Shown: one piece after another, positions 1-8,427 of the stretch | Numbering within the stretch: the stretch's first letter is position 1 | Layout: each line of letters begins with the position of its first letter | Source: Staphylococcus ratti | Lineage (GTDB): Bacteria; Bacillota; Bacilli; Staphylococcales; Staphylococcaceae | Direction of reading: 5' to 3' | NCBI RefSeq assembly: GCF_020883535.1 | Contig: NZ_CP086654.1 | Coordinates: 1,984,001 to 2,048,000 of the forward strand | DNA: 64,000 nucleotides | Program-made: the position numbers and the translations under genes | The notes under the pieces: model-generated | Seen by the model: the letters and a program-made list of their open reading frames with translations, nothing else | Databases searched by the model: none | What the model was told of the DNA's origin: nothing

Positions 1-418
1 GTTTGGCTAATACGACATCATCTGAAATGTACGGACATACAATGTACCCTTTTTCAAGCAAAATTTCACAAGCTTTATATGTTTCAAGAGGATCTGGTAA
101 TAACGTCGCGTCGTCTCCTATCACTTCTACTTTAACCATGTCGCAGACCCTTGCTTCATTGGCTATTTCAGCAATACGTACTGCTTCTTCTGCTGTTTTA
201 GCTCCTGCTGTGTTCGGAAAAGTTATAAATTTTTCTAAATCAATATCTGCTAGCGGATTTGGAAGTGCATTGTCATATAAATTCATACGTCTTACCGCAA
301 ATGTCAACACCTCAGTTCCAGAAGCGACAATCGCTTGCTTTTGAATGTCAGCATTTTCAAACTTCCCTGTACCGAGCAATAATCTAGATTTAAATGTAAA
401 TTGTCCAATTTTCAACAT
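1..418 (-). CDS. thiG: Thiazole synthase ThiG (3' part cut by window edge)
   Basis: ThiG builds the thiazole ring of thiamine from 1-deoxy-D-xylulose 5-phosphate, dehydroglycine and the ThiS thiocarboxylate. The N-terminus reads [20 protein letters not shown], the usual ThiG opening with its early beta strand and LLGTGK motif. Only about 139 codons are inside the window; the rest lies beyond base 1. The ATG follows the thiS stop by one base, and the thiS tail supplies a GGAGG ribosome site, so translation is probably coupled. It sits third in a tenI-thiS-thiG unit behind a TPP riboswitch. Confidence 0.93.
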   Translation of the reverse strand, partial: MLKIGQFTFKSRLLLGTGKFENADIQKQAIVASGTEVLTFAVRRMNLYDNALPNPLADIDLEKFITFPNTAGAKTAEEAVRIAEIANEARVCDMVKVEVIGDDATLLPDPLETYKACEILLEKGYIVCPYISDDVVLAK

Positions 419-419
419 G

Positions 420-620
420 TTAACCGCCTCCTACAAATTCAAGTATTTCAATTTGATCATTTTCTGAAATCATATGTGCAGTCCATAATGAACGTTTGAT
501 TACTTGACCATTCACTTCTACTGCCATACGTTTGCTTTCAATTCCAAAATGTTGAATCATTTCTGCTATCGATATCTCTTTATCAAAACATTGCGTTTCG
601 CCATTCACTTTCACCTTCAA
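420..620 (-). CDS. thiS: Sulfur carrier protein ThiS
   Basis: This is a small ubiquitin-like sulfur carrier of thiazole synthesis. Its C-terminal glycine is adenylated by ThiF, converted to a thiocarboxylate and delivered to ThiG. The product ends in VGGG, matching the required Gly-Gly tail. I chose the TTG start at 620 because AAGGAGGTGA lies just upstream, and this gives 66 residues, the family's normal length. An upstream ATG at 641 would overlap the tenI stop and lacks such a site. It is flanked tightly by tenI (13 bases upstream) and thiG (1 base downstream). Confidence 0.93.
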   Translation of the reverse strand: MKVKVNGETQCFDKEISIAEMIQHFGIESKRMAVEVNGQVIKRSLWTAHMISENDQIEILEFVGGG

Positions 621-633
621 TCGACTCACCTCC

Positions 634-1203
634 TTATCCATTCCATTTCTGCACCATTTTTAAAAATCCCTTTACATCTTGATTAAATGCCCCATCAATC
701 ATCGCTACACCTTGAAATGCTTTAGGTACGTGCGCAATGGTTTCCACGTTTATCCCCCCTATCCCTACGAGGGGGAAGTCCTCCCTTAAAGCATCGTTCA
801 CTTCTTTAAACGTACGTGGCGCTTTCCCTGGTTTTGAGCGGGACATATACAAATGTCCAAAAAGCCCCCAACGCACCCCTGTCTGTTTTATCTTGCGAAT
901 CATCTCTTGAGAATGGATCGACATACTCACTTCCCAATACGCCATATCTAGTTGCTTCGGGAGCTGATACTCACTAAAATGAATACGCTTCATTCCCATT
1001 TCTTGCGCCAATAAAATATTGGTATGGATAATAACCTTTTGCTTAGGGAACCCTTTATCCATCAGTATTCCAAGCCATTTTTTCAGTGACTCATGAGACA
1101 TTGGCACACGTATAATCACTCCATTAATCCATGGTTCAATTTTTACTAATCTGTCTATATGCCTATCATTTAATATTTCATAAGGGGTAACAGCAATAAT
1201 CAT
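634..1203 (-). CDS. tenI: Thiazole tautomerase TenI-like protein (ThiE superfamily)
   Basis: A 189-residue TIM-barrel protein of the ThiE/TenI superfamily. In Bacillus subtilis TenI aromatises the thiazole phosphate made by ThiG. Visible motifs are the phosphate-binding PLVGIGGI near residue 145, the VSMSIHS strand near residue 92 and a late GVAMI segment. The pyrimidine-binding residues of true ThiE are not obvious, and linkage to thiS-thiG favours TenI over ThiE. The ATG is preceded by AAGGAGG. In Bacillus thiO lies between tenI and thiS; here nothing intervenes. It is first in the operon, under the TPP riboswitch. Confidence 0.85.
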   Translation of the reverse strand: MIIAVTPYEILNDRHIDRLVKIEPWINGVIIRVPMSHESLKKWLGILMDKGFPKQKVIIHTNILLAQEMGMKRIHFSEYQLPKQLDMAYWEVSMSIHSQEMIRKIKQTGVRWGLFGHLYMSRSKPGKAPRTFKEVNDALREDFPLVGIGGINVETIAHVPKAFQGVAMIDGAFNQDVKGFLKMVQKWNG

Positions 1204-1255
1204 TTCTAAACCTCCTTAAGTCGTTGCAATTAGGGTTCCATCTTCTATCCAAACA

Positions 1256-1289
1256 ACATAAAAAAACGAGGACAGCATGCTGTCCTCGT
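1256..1289 (-). terminator. Intrinsic terminator, probable riboswitch expression platform
   Basis: On the minus strand a perfect 11-bp stem (CGAGGACAGCA / TGCTGTCCTCG) is followed by at least six T. It lies about 140 bases after the TPP aptamer and 55 bases before tenI, where a transcription-attenuation terminator would be expected. Conditional use is inference. Confidence 0.8.
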
Positions 1290-1327
1290 CTTTAATATCA
1301 GAGTTAAGTTAAAAAGTAGCGACAGAT

Positions 1328-1358
1328 GATTGAAATGAATGACATTTCGATTTCAATC
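1328..1358 (-). other. Inverted repeat between TPP aptamer and terminator
   Basis: The arms GATTGAAAT (1328-1336) and ATTTCAATC (1350-1358) are perfect complements. A second overlapping pairing, GAAATG (1332-1337) with CATTTC (1343-1348), competes with the first. It may be part of the switching region of the thiamine leader, but no direct evidence shows it switches. Confidence 0.4.
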
Positions 1359-1430
1359 CATCTTATACAGGGGAATGAATCTTTCAAATAAGATTTTGTT
1401 CCACACCTGTAGTCTCCAAAAAGATATACG

Positions 1431-1523
1431 CCACTTTCCTACGCCAGCATTATCTGGATCAGGTACAGGAATTTCAAAATCACTATTTTAATCTCAGCCA
1501 TTAGATGATGGCACTTCCAGTGG
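1431..1523 (-). promoter_or_regulatory. TPP riboswitch (THI element)
   Basis: Read on the minus strand, the leader holds the conserved THI cores: GGCTGAGAT near 1497, then ACCTGATCCAGATAATGCTG and GGCGTAGGAAAGT near 1436-1475. The ends CCACT and AGTGG pair as stem P1, and GCCAT/ATGGC closes an internal stem. TPP binding typically represses downstream thiamine genes in Firmicutes. It lies directly upstream of tenI-thiS-thiG and is followed by an intrinsic terminator, so control is probably by premature termination. Confidence 0.95.
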
Positions 1524-1540
1524 TACTTTAATATTCAATT

Positions 1541-2179
1541 TTATCTGCGAACGTAACGTGCAATATGAAGCACGTAACGAATAATTCTAAATAGATTCAA
1601 GAATAAATTAAAACCCATTTCTCTCGGAGAGAAAGCGCCTCGTTTCATCCTATTAAAATCATACAACGTATAAAGGAGAAAAAGCAATAGCCCAACAATA
1701 GCAATGATGGTGTGATACAACGGATTGTGAATAAACCATCCTACAAGACTAGCAACAATTAATGCTACAAGCGTGACAAATAGGTACTTTCCTAAACTCG
1801 AAGCATCTTTAATCATAAAAAAACCAATGAAACCAAATACGACAAAACCAATAATTGCCAATAAAACATTTTTAAAGAAAACACTAGGTCCTAAATCTTG
1901 TAATGTCGCAGTAAAAGTCGCATAAGATAATAAACCAGAAACAATGGTATACACATGCGACATAATTGGACCGCTAAAACGCGCACGTTGAACGACCATC
2001 GTTACGAGTATGAGCAATAGCAACCCTATAGAAAGTGGTTGACGCCATTCCATAGGTAAAAACTGACCAAAATACGTCGCAATGCCAAAAATAATCCAAT
2101 AATACGTAAAGAAAAGCCACACTTTTCCATATTGAAATGGATGCTTTTTAACATTACCGGATTCAGAAATCGATGTCAT
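1541..2179 (-). CDS. Bax inhibitor-1/YccA-like membrane protein
   Basis: A 212-residue integral membrane protein with about six or seven hydrophobic helices. The C-terminal LYTLYDFNRMKRG followed by NLFLNLFRII resembles the BI-1 (TMBIM) family signature, where an acidic residue in the last helices matters for calcium leak or pH sensing. The match is by eye, so family membership is probable rather than certain. The ATG follows AAAGGAGGGGG. The gene ends only 18 bases before the TPP aptamer on the same strand; with no terminator visible there, read-through into the thiamine leader is possible. No function in staphylococci is known to me. Confidence 0.65.
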   Translation of the reverse strand: MTSISESGNVKKHPFQYGKVWLFFTYYWIIFGIATYFGQFLPMEWRQPLSIGLLLLILVTMVVQRARFSGPIMSHVYTIVSGLLSYATFTATLQDLGPSVFFKNVLLAIIGFVVFGFIGFFMIKDASSLGKYLFVTLVALIVASLVGWFIHNPLYHTIIAIVGLLLFLLYTLYDFNRMKRGAFSPREMGFNLFLNLFRIIRYVLHIARYVRR

Positions 2180-2349
2180 CCATTCCCCCTCCTTTTTGAG
2201 GTTGTCTTTATAAATTCAATGCTAAAACAGTAAATGAATTATTACAACCATTTTAATATTTAAAAAATATGAAATTCGGGTATAGGACTTAAGTCCCATT
2301 CCTAAAAACATTTCAAGTGTTTTTCGATCACTTTTTTATTTACCACAAC

Positions 2350-2366
2350 ATTACACCTTTGTAACA
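2350..2366 (-). promoter_or_regulatory. WalR-type binding site
   Basis: On the minus strand the sequence is TGTTAC-AAAGG-TGTAAT. This matches the staphylococcal WalR consensus TGT(A/T)A(A/T/C)-N5-TGT(A/T)A(A/T/C) at every fixed position. It lies about 100 bases upstream of the LysM-CHAP gene, a class of wall hydrolase commonly in the WalKR regulon. Confidence 0.7.
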
Positions 2367-2461
2367 TGTCACAAATCATGGTTAATTTTTGTTACCATGA
2401 AGTGGAATCTAATAAAGTAGTAACTTATTTAAACAAACTATGAAAATAAGGAGGCAATACT

Positions 2462-3280
2462 TTGAAAAAATTCGCTTTTGCACTTACATTTACTTCTGGC
2501 GCTGCAGCATTATTAGCTCACCAAGATGCGGATGCTTCAACACAACATACCGTTCAATCTGGTGAGTCAATCTGGACTATCGCACAAAAATACAATATCT
2601 CTGTGGATCAAATTACACAAGATAACAATCTTTCGAATCATATTATTTTCCCAGGTCAAGTGCTTTCAATTGGCTCAGGAAATAGCGGTAACACACAAAA
2701 TACTACGGCACCAAACCTTTCTCAAGGTAATACACATACTGTACGTGCTGGGGAATCATTAGACATTATTGCCGCACAATATGGGGTAACTGCACAAGAT
2801 ATTATGAACGCGAATAATTTAAATGGTTACCTTATTTTCCCAAATCAAACATTAAAAATCCCTGGTGGTTCTGGCGGTAATGGCTCAGCTGGTTCAAGTA
2901 CACCTGATGGTTCAACACCAAATGGCGGCTATAACTCTCCAACATTTAATCATCAAAATCTTTACGATTGGGGACAATGTACTTGGTACGTATTCAATAA
3001 GCGTGCGGAAGCTGGTCAACCGATTAGCACGTACTGGTGGAATGCAGACCATTGGGCAACAAATGCTTCAGCTGATGGTTATACGATTGATCATAACCCT
3101 ACTGTTGGATCTATAATGCAAAACTATGAAGGCCCAGTTGGGCATGTTGCTTACGTAGAGCGTGTAAATCCTGATGGTAGTATTTTAATTTCTGAAACAA
3201 ACTACAATACACCACCTGGAACACCTGATTATCGTACAATTCCAGCATCAATTGCATCATCTTACAATTATATTCATTAA
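2462..3280 (+). CDS. Secreted LysM-CHAP peptidoglycan hydrolase
   Basis: A 272-residue exported wall hydrolase. Residues 1-26 form a signal peptide (MKKFAFALTF, cleavage near DADA-S). Two LysM domains follow (about 28-71 and 89-133, both with the pattern HTVxxGES), then a Ser/Gly/Thr-rich linker and a C-terminal CHAP domain (about 160-272). CHAP catalytic candidates are the Cys in WGQCTWYV and the His in VGHVAYVE. LysM anchors it to glycan and CHAP cleaves stem or cross-bridge peptides. It resembles S. aureus Sle1 but has two LysM instead of three, closer to the SA0620-type protein. The start is TTG, 7 bases after AAGGAGG. Expression is probably WalR-dependent. Confidence 0.92.
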   Translation: MKKFAFALTFTSGAAALLAHQDADASTQHTVQSGESIWTIAQKYNISVDQITQDNNLSNHIIFPGQVLSIGSGNSGNTQNTTAPNLSQGNTHTVRAGESLDIIAAQYGVTAQDIMNANNLNGYLIFPNQTLKIPGGSGGNGSAGSSTPDGSTPNGGYNSPTFNHQNLYDWGQCTWYVFNKRAEAGQPISTYWWNADHWATNASADGYTIDHNPTVGSIMQNYEGPVGHVAYVERVNPDGSILISETNYNTPPGTPDYRTIPASIASSYNYIH

Positions 3281-3292
3281 TTTTAATCAATT

Positions 3293-3338
3293 CCTCGTTT
3301 AGTCTATGAGATCACATACGCTAAGCGAGGGTTATTTT
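3293..3338 (+). terminator. Intrinsic terminator of the LysM-CHAP gene
   Basis: CCTCGTTTAG pairs with CTAAGCGAGG across an 18-base loop and is followed by GTTATTTTAT. It starts 12 bases after the stop codon. Confidence 0.8.
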
Positions 3339-3390
3339 ATGTAAAGACCTTACTTTATTACTGTGTCGTTATAAATGTGTTCCTATACAA

Positions 3391-3431
3391 AAACACCACA
3401 TACGTCGTGGATGTCGACGTATGTGGTGTTT
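3391..3431 (-). terminator. Strong terminator of the DUF47-pit unit
   Basis: A perfect 17-bp inverted repeat (AAACACCACATACGTCG and its complement, 7-base loop) lies 3 bases after the pit stop. Its A/T flanks give T runs in both directions, so it may act bidirectionally against the convergent hydrolase gene. Confidence 0.85.
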
Positions 3432-3434
3432 GAT

Positions 3435-4436
3435 TTATAAAAAGATATTCAAAATGAGATAGAATATTGCAGCAATCACTGCAGTAATTGGTAAAGTAAT
3501 TACCCACGTAACAATCATACGCTTAGCTGTATTCCAATGAACACCTTTAATGCGGTTAGCAGAACCAACCCCTAAAATCGATGAAGAAACAACATGTGTC
3601 GTTGAAAGTGGAAAATGCAAATAAGAAGCTGTGAAAATCGTCAATGCAGAAGATAAGTCTGCAGCTGCCCCATTTGCCGGACGAATTTTCATAATGTTTC
3701 CACCGACTGTTTTAATAATACGCCATCCACCGACTGCAGTTCCTAATCCCATTGCCGCAGCACAGGAAACTTTAACCCACAATGCAGGTTCTACATCCGA
3801 TTGAAGATTGGCGACGATTAAAGCCATCGTAATAATCCCCATTGATTTTTGAGCATCGTTTGTTCCGTGTGAAAAAGATTGTAGCGCTGCTGTGAAAATT
3901 TGGAAGAAACGGAAATTTTGATTTGTACGCGCAAGGTTCGCGTTTTTAAAGACTTTTTTCACGATAGAATAAATCGTAAAACCAACGATAAATGCAATCA
4001 CTGGTGAAAGTAATAATACGAGTACAATTTTAGTAAAACCTTGAAAATGTAAAACACTAAACGAGCCTGCAGAAGCAACAGCAGAACCTGCAATTGCACC
4101 GATTAACGCATGAGAAGATGAACTTGGAATCCCAAAATACCATGTCACCAAGTTCCATACTATCGCTGCTAAAATGGCCGCGAGAACTACCACTAACCCG
4201 TTGTGTATCGTAAACGGATCCACAATATCTTTCGTAATCGTTGTTGCAACACCTGTAAATGTCAATGCGCCAATAAAGTTCATAATTGCCGCTAATAAAA
4301 TGGCATGCCTCGGTGTTAATGCACGCGTCGAAACAGCAGTGGCTACAGCATTCGCTGTGTCATGAAACCCATTTATAAAATCAAACACTAATGAAAATAT
4401 AACAATAGCCACCGTTATCAGCACTAAAAATTCCAT
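3435..4436 (-). CDS. pitA: Low-affinity inorganic phosphate transporter, PiT family
   Basis: A 333-residue PiT (PHO4) permease driving metal-phosphate/H+ symport. The duplicated family signature is visible as FDFINGFHDTANAVATAV near residue 18 and SFSHGTNDAQKSMG near residue 187; the Asp and Asn residues in these repeats are the transport core. About ten transmembrane helices are predicted. It lies 14 bases after a DUF47 gene on the same strand, the usual Pit accessory partner. The ATG lies 8 bases after an AAGGAG site. The unit ends in a 17-bp hairpin. Confidence 0.94.
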   Translation of the reverse strand: MEFLVLITVAIVIFSLVFDFINGFHDTANAVATAVSTRALTPRHAILLAAIMNFIGALTFTGVATTITKDIVDPFTIHNGLVVVLAAILAAIVWNLVTWYFGIPSSSSHALIGAIAGSAVASAGSFSVLHFQGFTKIVLVLLLSPVIAFIVGFTIYSIVKKVFKNANLARTNQNFRFFQIFTAALQSFSHGTNDAQKSMGIITMALIVANLQSDVEPALWVKVSCAAAMGLGTAVGGWRIIKTVGGNIMKIRPANGAAADLSSALTIFTASYLHFPLSTTHVVSSSILGVGSANRIKGVHWNTAKRMIVTWVITLPITAVIAAIFYLILNIFL

Positions 4437-4450
4437 AAAATTGATACTCC

Positions 4451-5068
4451 TTAGCTATTTTTCATTATAATTGTTTCAAAATTATTCGCTACTGCCTGAC
4501 AACGGTCAGCAATATTTTCTAAGCTTTCATAAATGTCTTTAATTTTGATTAAAGTGACAGGATCTGTTTCACTGTTGAAAATATGTTTAATCGATTGACG
4601 TAAAATACCGTCACAATTTGTTTCAAATTCTTTAATGTTAATAGAATGCACACGCATATGAGATAGTTTTTTCTCTGACATTAAGCCAATCGCTAATTTC
4701 ATTTCGCCAATGGCTTTTTGGATATTATCTACAAATTCGGCCATGAAATCATCTGTGTATTCAATGGAATACATCTCAAACATCGCTGATGTCTCTTCCA
4801 TTGCATCTAAAACATCGTCAATCGCATTACATAATGCCATAATGTCTTCACGTTCGATTGGTGTGATGAACGTTTGGTTTAAGTCAGTAATGACTTGATG
4901 CATTAAATCATCACCATGAGATTCGTACGTTTTAATATTGTCCGCATATGTGCGTAAATCTAAATGCGTATTAAAATCCATCTTACCGAATTCTACTGCA
5001 GCACGGTCAAGGTTATAAATCATATCCTCTAGGCGCTCCATAAACTTATCCTTCTTTTTTCTAATCAT
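4451..5068 (-). CDS. DUF47 family Pit accessory protein (PhoU-like)
   Basis: A 205-residue, all-helical cytosolic protein of the DUF47/YkaA family, structurally related to PhoU and nearly always encoded beside a PiT permease, whose activity or stability it is thought to influence. Seen here are long amphipathic helices rich in D/E and metal-ligand patterns such as EREDIMALCNAIDDVLDAME. The start is the ATG at 5068, seven bases after GGAGG; an upstream in-frame ATG at 5086 precedes that site. It is first in the two-gene unit with pitA. Confidence 0.88.
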   Translation of the reverse strand: MIRKKKDKFMERLEDMIYNLDRAAVEFGKMDFNTHLDLRTYADNIKTYESHGDDLMHQVITDLNQTFITPIEREDIMALCNAIDDVLDAMEETSAMFEMYSIEYTDDFMAEFVDNIQKAIGEMKLAIGLMSEKKLSHMRVHSINIKEFETNCDGILRQSIKHIFNSETDPVTLIKIKDIYESLENIADRCQAVANNFETIIMKNS

Positions 5069-5627
5069 TTGAAATCCTCCGTTCAACTATCGTCCTATCC
5101 CTTTTGTAAAAACATTGTTTATTTTATTATAAAACAATGTTAATTCTTTGTTAACTTATTTGGCATTAACCTACCTGTCATTCATTTACATTTAAGAAGA
5201 ATGATTGAGATTACAAGTTTTCACTAAAATTTCATAAGTCCTATTTGAAAATAGCATAAATTTTATACTACCACAATTAAATTTACAAAACCTTAACATT
5301 TCTAATTTATTATCGCCTTATTTTCATAGATTTTTATACCTTTGAATGTAAAAAACCTTAAAATCTCCATATAAATAAAAGCATGTATTTAACGTAAATA
5401 ACTATAATTACATCGTTTCCACATAACAACCAAACTTTTCAAAATATGCTGTCAATTAACCTTTTTATCTTATAATGATTAATATTTTTAATAACAAAAA
5501 CTTATCACACAACAAAAAAAGCGAGCAAGAAATCACGATGATTTCACTGTCTCACTCCTTTAAAATAGCGCTTCAAGTTAAACATCTTAAATTGAACTAC
5601 TTCTCTTAATATTTTATCCATTATTGC
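5069..5627. other. AT-rich intergenic region
   Basis: About 560 bases between the DUF47 gene and the convergent-side terminator of the SDR gene. It is very AT-rich. It should hold the promoter of the DUF47-pit unit, but I could not fix one -10/-35 pair. No coding region or RNA gene is evident apart from the terminator at its left-hand gene end. Confidence 0.6.
5514..5555 (-). terminator. Intrinsic terminator of the SDR gene
   Basis: Minus strand: GTGAG, then GAAATCA-TCG-TGATTTC, then CTCGC and a run of seven T. The tip belongs to the GAAATC/GATTTC hairpin type that recurs in this window. Confidence 0.75.
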
Positions 5628-6557
5628 TTATTCTTTATCTTTTTCAGTGTAGCTCGTCAATTCCCCGTTAAGTTGACGATGTTGTAACGTTTGAATCCTA
5701 CATTTTGTATCGAAGCCGCGAATCAGCATTTGATAAAAAGGAACTTGTAACATATAAGCAATCGGCCATAACACTTTCGGAATATAGTCATATAAATGGA
5801 CAATGACCCAATTAAATTGAGGGATATATCTGAACTCGATACACGCTCGCTTGCCTTCTTTTGTATAAGAAATCGTACTCTCTATCGTTACTAGTCTAAA
5901 GAAATGCTGATCAATGCGCTCTAATTCAAAAATAAATAACAATTTATTATTTTTCTTTTTATAAAATTTAAAGTGATTATCTTCTCGAACAATTTTTACC
6001 CGTGTCCCAGTCGTTTGCGACAACCAACGACTCATTTCATTAATCAATATATTTAAATCCCAATGGGGTGGCTTAGGAATATGATGTGCAATACGTATAT
6101 CATCATATTTAGCCGCTTGAAACTCTACAGAAATATGTGGTCTATTAATGCGTTTACTTGTCGCACGTACATGCACGCCATGAGATTGGAGTTGCATTAT
6201 CGTTTCTTGGTCAAATTTACTGCCACGTACGTATAATATTTCTTTAATGTCACACGCTTGAGCTGCACGTCCAAAATTATCTGCAGCAATAATATTCAGT
6301 TCTTTCGCGAGTGCGCGTGTCATTTTAGCAGAATGCTTCGTAGGATCGATAAAAAATACCGCAATATCCATACCTTCCATTGCTTGAAGCACATCATAAT
6401 AATTATAAATGTCTCCTTTAATCCACGTCACTTGACTATTTGAATGCTTTTTAGGATATTTCGACATCGTATAAATATCGTACTCAGGAGTTAAAGCATG
6501 AATGAGTGATTTACCAATCGTTCCAGTGCCACCAGCTAATAAAATTTTCAATCTCAT
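5628..6557 (-). CDS. NAD(P)-binding atypical SDR / NmrA-like protein
   Basis: A 309-residue protein whose N-terminus (RLKILLAGGTGTIGKSLI) is a Rossmann dinucleotide-binding motif of the GGTGxIG atypical type. A YxxxK active site is not evident in the usual place, so it may bind NAD(P) without classical SDR catalysis, as NmrA-like proteins do. The C-terminal third is basic and aromatic (RHQLNGELTSYTEK region) and not recognised. The ATG lies within a run preceded by AAAGGAGTAG. Monocistronic: its neighbour on the right is divergent and the terminator is at the left. Substrate unknown. Confidence 0.7.
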   Translation of the reverse strand: MRLKILLAGGTGTIGKSLIHALTPEYDIYTMSKYPKKHSNSQVTWIKGDIYNYYDVLQAMEGMDIAVFFIDPTKHSAKMTRALAKELNIIAADNFGRAAQACDIKEILYVRGSKFDQETIMQLQSHGVHVRATSKRINRPHISVEFQAAKYDDIRIAHHIPKPPHWDLNILINEMSRWLSQTTGTRVKIVREDNHFKFYKKKNNKLLFIFELERIDQHFFRLVTIESTISYTKEGKRACIEFRYIPQFNWVIVHLYDYIPKVLWPIAYMLQVPFYQMLIRGFDTKCRIQTLQHRQLNGELTSYTEKDKE

Positions 6558-6672
6558 AGGTTGTGCTACTCCTTTCTAATCACTTTCTATACTTAATGAA
6601 GTGCGTTACAATAACTATTGATATCTAACTCAATTTTAAAAAATTATTAATTAATGGATTGGAGTTGAAAGC

Positions 6673-7179
6673 ATGTCTTTAGAGATAAGAGAAATCAGTA
6701 TCAATGATGTTGAAAGCTTTACAACATTGATGCAAAAAATCTTCGATGAATCGGATTACATGCTTTATGATCCTGGCGAATATGTTCCGTCTCTAGAATA
6801 TGCAATTTCACATTTAGAAGAAATCATTACATCCCCTCACTTAGCTGTACTTGTAGCAGAAAAAAACGACATGCTTGTAGGTTATTTGACAATTGTTTCT
6901 AAAAATCTCCATCGTATCGAACATAAGGCACGAATTTCTATGGGGGTATTAAATCAAGAGCAAGGATTTGGCATTGGCCAGAAACTCTTAGATGCATGCA
7001 AAAATTGGTGTAAAACACATCAAATGACACGTATTGAACTTACAGTAGTCACAGAAAATAAAAGTGCAATTCGACTTTATGAGCGTGCCGGCTTCAAAAT
7101 TGAAGGCGAAATGCGTCACACCCTTAAAATTGATGGCCAATACTTCAATGAATACATGATGGCATTCATCATAAACTAA
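6673..7179 (+). CDS. GNAT family N-acetyltransferase
   Basis: A 168-residue single-domain acyl-CoA transferase. Motif A is QGFGIGQKLL near residue 98 (Q-x-x-G-x-G) and motif B is the NKSAIRLYERAGFKIEGE segment near residue 135, a hallmark of the RimI/spermidine-type GNATs. The C-terminal DGQYFNEYMMA is typical of staphylococcal members. The acceptor cannot be told from sequence. ATG at 6673 follows TTGGAGTTGAAAGC. Monocistronic, convergent with the esterase gene and sharing a bidirectional hairpin. Confidence 0.85.
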   Translation: MSLEIREISINDVESFTTLMQKIFDESDYMLYDPGEYVPSLEYAISHLEEIITSPHLAVLVAEKNDMLVGYLTIVSKNLHRIEHKARISMGVLNQEQGFGIGQKLLDACKNWCKTHQMTRIELTVVTENKSAIRLYERAGFKIEGEMRHTLKIDGQYFNEYMMAFIIN

Positions 7180-7283
7180 TACCACTTTATTTTATCATTC
7201 TCATTGTAAAATACCTAAGATAACTATGGTGTGCCTCTACACATCTTTTATAGCAGATTAAGACATGCCCCTATACTACTTAA

Positions 7284-7335
7284 AAATGATGCGACGTAAG
7301 TCCATGAAATCACATCGATTTCTGTCCACGCCGCA
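7284..7335. terminator. Bidirectional terminator
   Basis: ATGATGCG pairs with CGCATCAT around an inner GAAATC-ACATC-GATTTC hairpin, with A runs to the left and T-rich sequence to the right. It serves the GNAT gene (+) and the esterase gene (-). Confidence 0.7.
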
Positions 7336-7347
7336 TCATGCTTTATA

Positions 7348-8385
7348 TTATAACGTTTCTTCGTAGGGATTGAGATTAATTTCTGTTTGGGATGCTTCAT
7401 CAATATCCGACTTTAAATTTTTTTGCGATGTGTTTCGGCTTAAAAAACTTAAAATACGTCGAATGTTTTCTTTAGATTCTGGCTTTTCTAAATGAAACTG
7501 ATACTGATGTTTTAAATGATGTGTACCATCATAAAACAACGCATCTACTGGGACATCATGTTGTTTTAACGCATGTAAAAATGACTCATTTTGTGTTTCA
7601 AAAGGATCTGCGTCGCCAACAGATAAGTAAGTCGATGGGAAACGTTTTGTAATTTGGCGCTCTGTTGACATTTGATTGATTGTTTTCAAATGGCTTTCCC
7701 AGTCTTTTGCCCCTGTATAACTGCTCATAAATAAATTAATACGTGGAAATTCTGTTTGACGTACAGTATGCATATCATAAAAGCCCCCTAAAAATATAGC
7801 TGCTTTTATTTCATCTGGTGTAAACTGTCGCTCAAACCCCATCTCTTGGCGTAATTTTGGGTTAGTTTGTATCGCTGTATATTGACTATTAATTTGTGCG
7901 CCTGCAGAATCACCACCAAAAATAACTTGGTTTAAATCTACTGGAAGCTTATGCTGATTGTCCTTAATAAAACGCACTGCTTGATCCATTTGAATGAGTG
8001 GTGTAGGGTAGCGATACTCTGGAGCTAATGCATAATTTACATTAACTACCACATAACCCCTCTCTACAAGATTAGCTAATAGCGGATTTTTATACTGTTT
8101 ATCTCCTGCAATAAAGCCGCCTCCATGCGCCCAAAAAATAACTGGTAATTTTTCATTCGCACTAATATTTTTAGGCATCAAAATGTCTAATTGACTGTTG
8201 GGCAAGCTTTTCATATAAGTGATGTCTGTGAATGCTGTAATATTTTTGTTTTGAAGTGCCACCTTTTTATGGTTGGACTTCGTTTTTTCACCCTTTATAC
8301 CCAAAAAATAGCCAGCGATAAGGCCGGCTATAACAAGAATGATAATACATGCAATCACAAGCCAACTCTTTTTACGTTTTTTCAT
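7348..8385 (-). CDS. Membrane-anchored alpha/beta hydrolase (HSL-type esterase)
   Basis: A 345-residue hydrolase with an N-terminal basic stretch (MKKRKKSW) and one transmembrane helix (about 8-30), so the catalytic domain probably faces outside. Family marks are the oxyanion motif HGGGF near residue 91, the nucleophile elbow GGDSAG near residue 159, an Asp in GDADPFE near residue 269 and a His in DGTHHLKHQ near residue 296. This is a complete hormone-sensitive-lipase-like triad. The natural ester is unknown. The ATG is preceded by AAGGGAAGAT. A 55-residue polar tail after the fold lacks a recognised domain. Confidence 0.85.
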   Translation of the reverse strand: MKKRKKSWLVIACIIILVIAGLIAGYFLGIKGEKTKSNHKKVALQNKNITAFTDITYMKSLPNSQLDILMPKNISANEKLPVIFWAHGGGFIAGDKQYKNPLLANLVERGYVVVNVNYALAPEYRYPTPLIQMDQAVRFIKDNQHKLPVDLNQVIFGGDSAGAQINSQYTAIQTNPKLRQEMGFERQFTPDEIKAAIFLGGFYDMHTVRQTEFPRINLFMSSYTGAKDWESHLKTINQMSTERQITKRFPSTYLSVGDADPFETQNESFLHALKQHDVPVDALFYDGTHHLKHQYQFHLEKPESKENIRRILSFLSRNTSQKNLKSDIDEASQTEINLNPYEETL

Positions 8386-8427
8386 ATCAATCTTCCCTTT
8401 CGGAAAAATTTTATCATATCTTATGAA

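Noticed and set aside
3..344. 113-codon plus-strand frame at the left edge
   Set aside because: It is antisense to thiG, whose reading frame is unambiguous.
1200..1541. T-box leader for the thiamine region
   Set aside because: No T-box core or specifier stem; the conserved CTGAGAT and CTGATCCAGATAATG cores identify a TPP aptamer.
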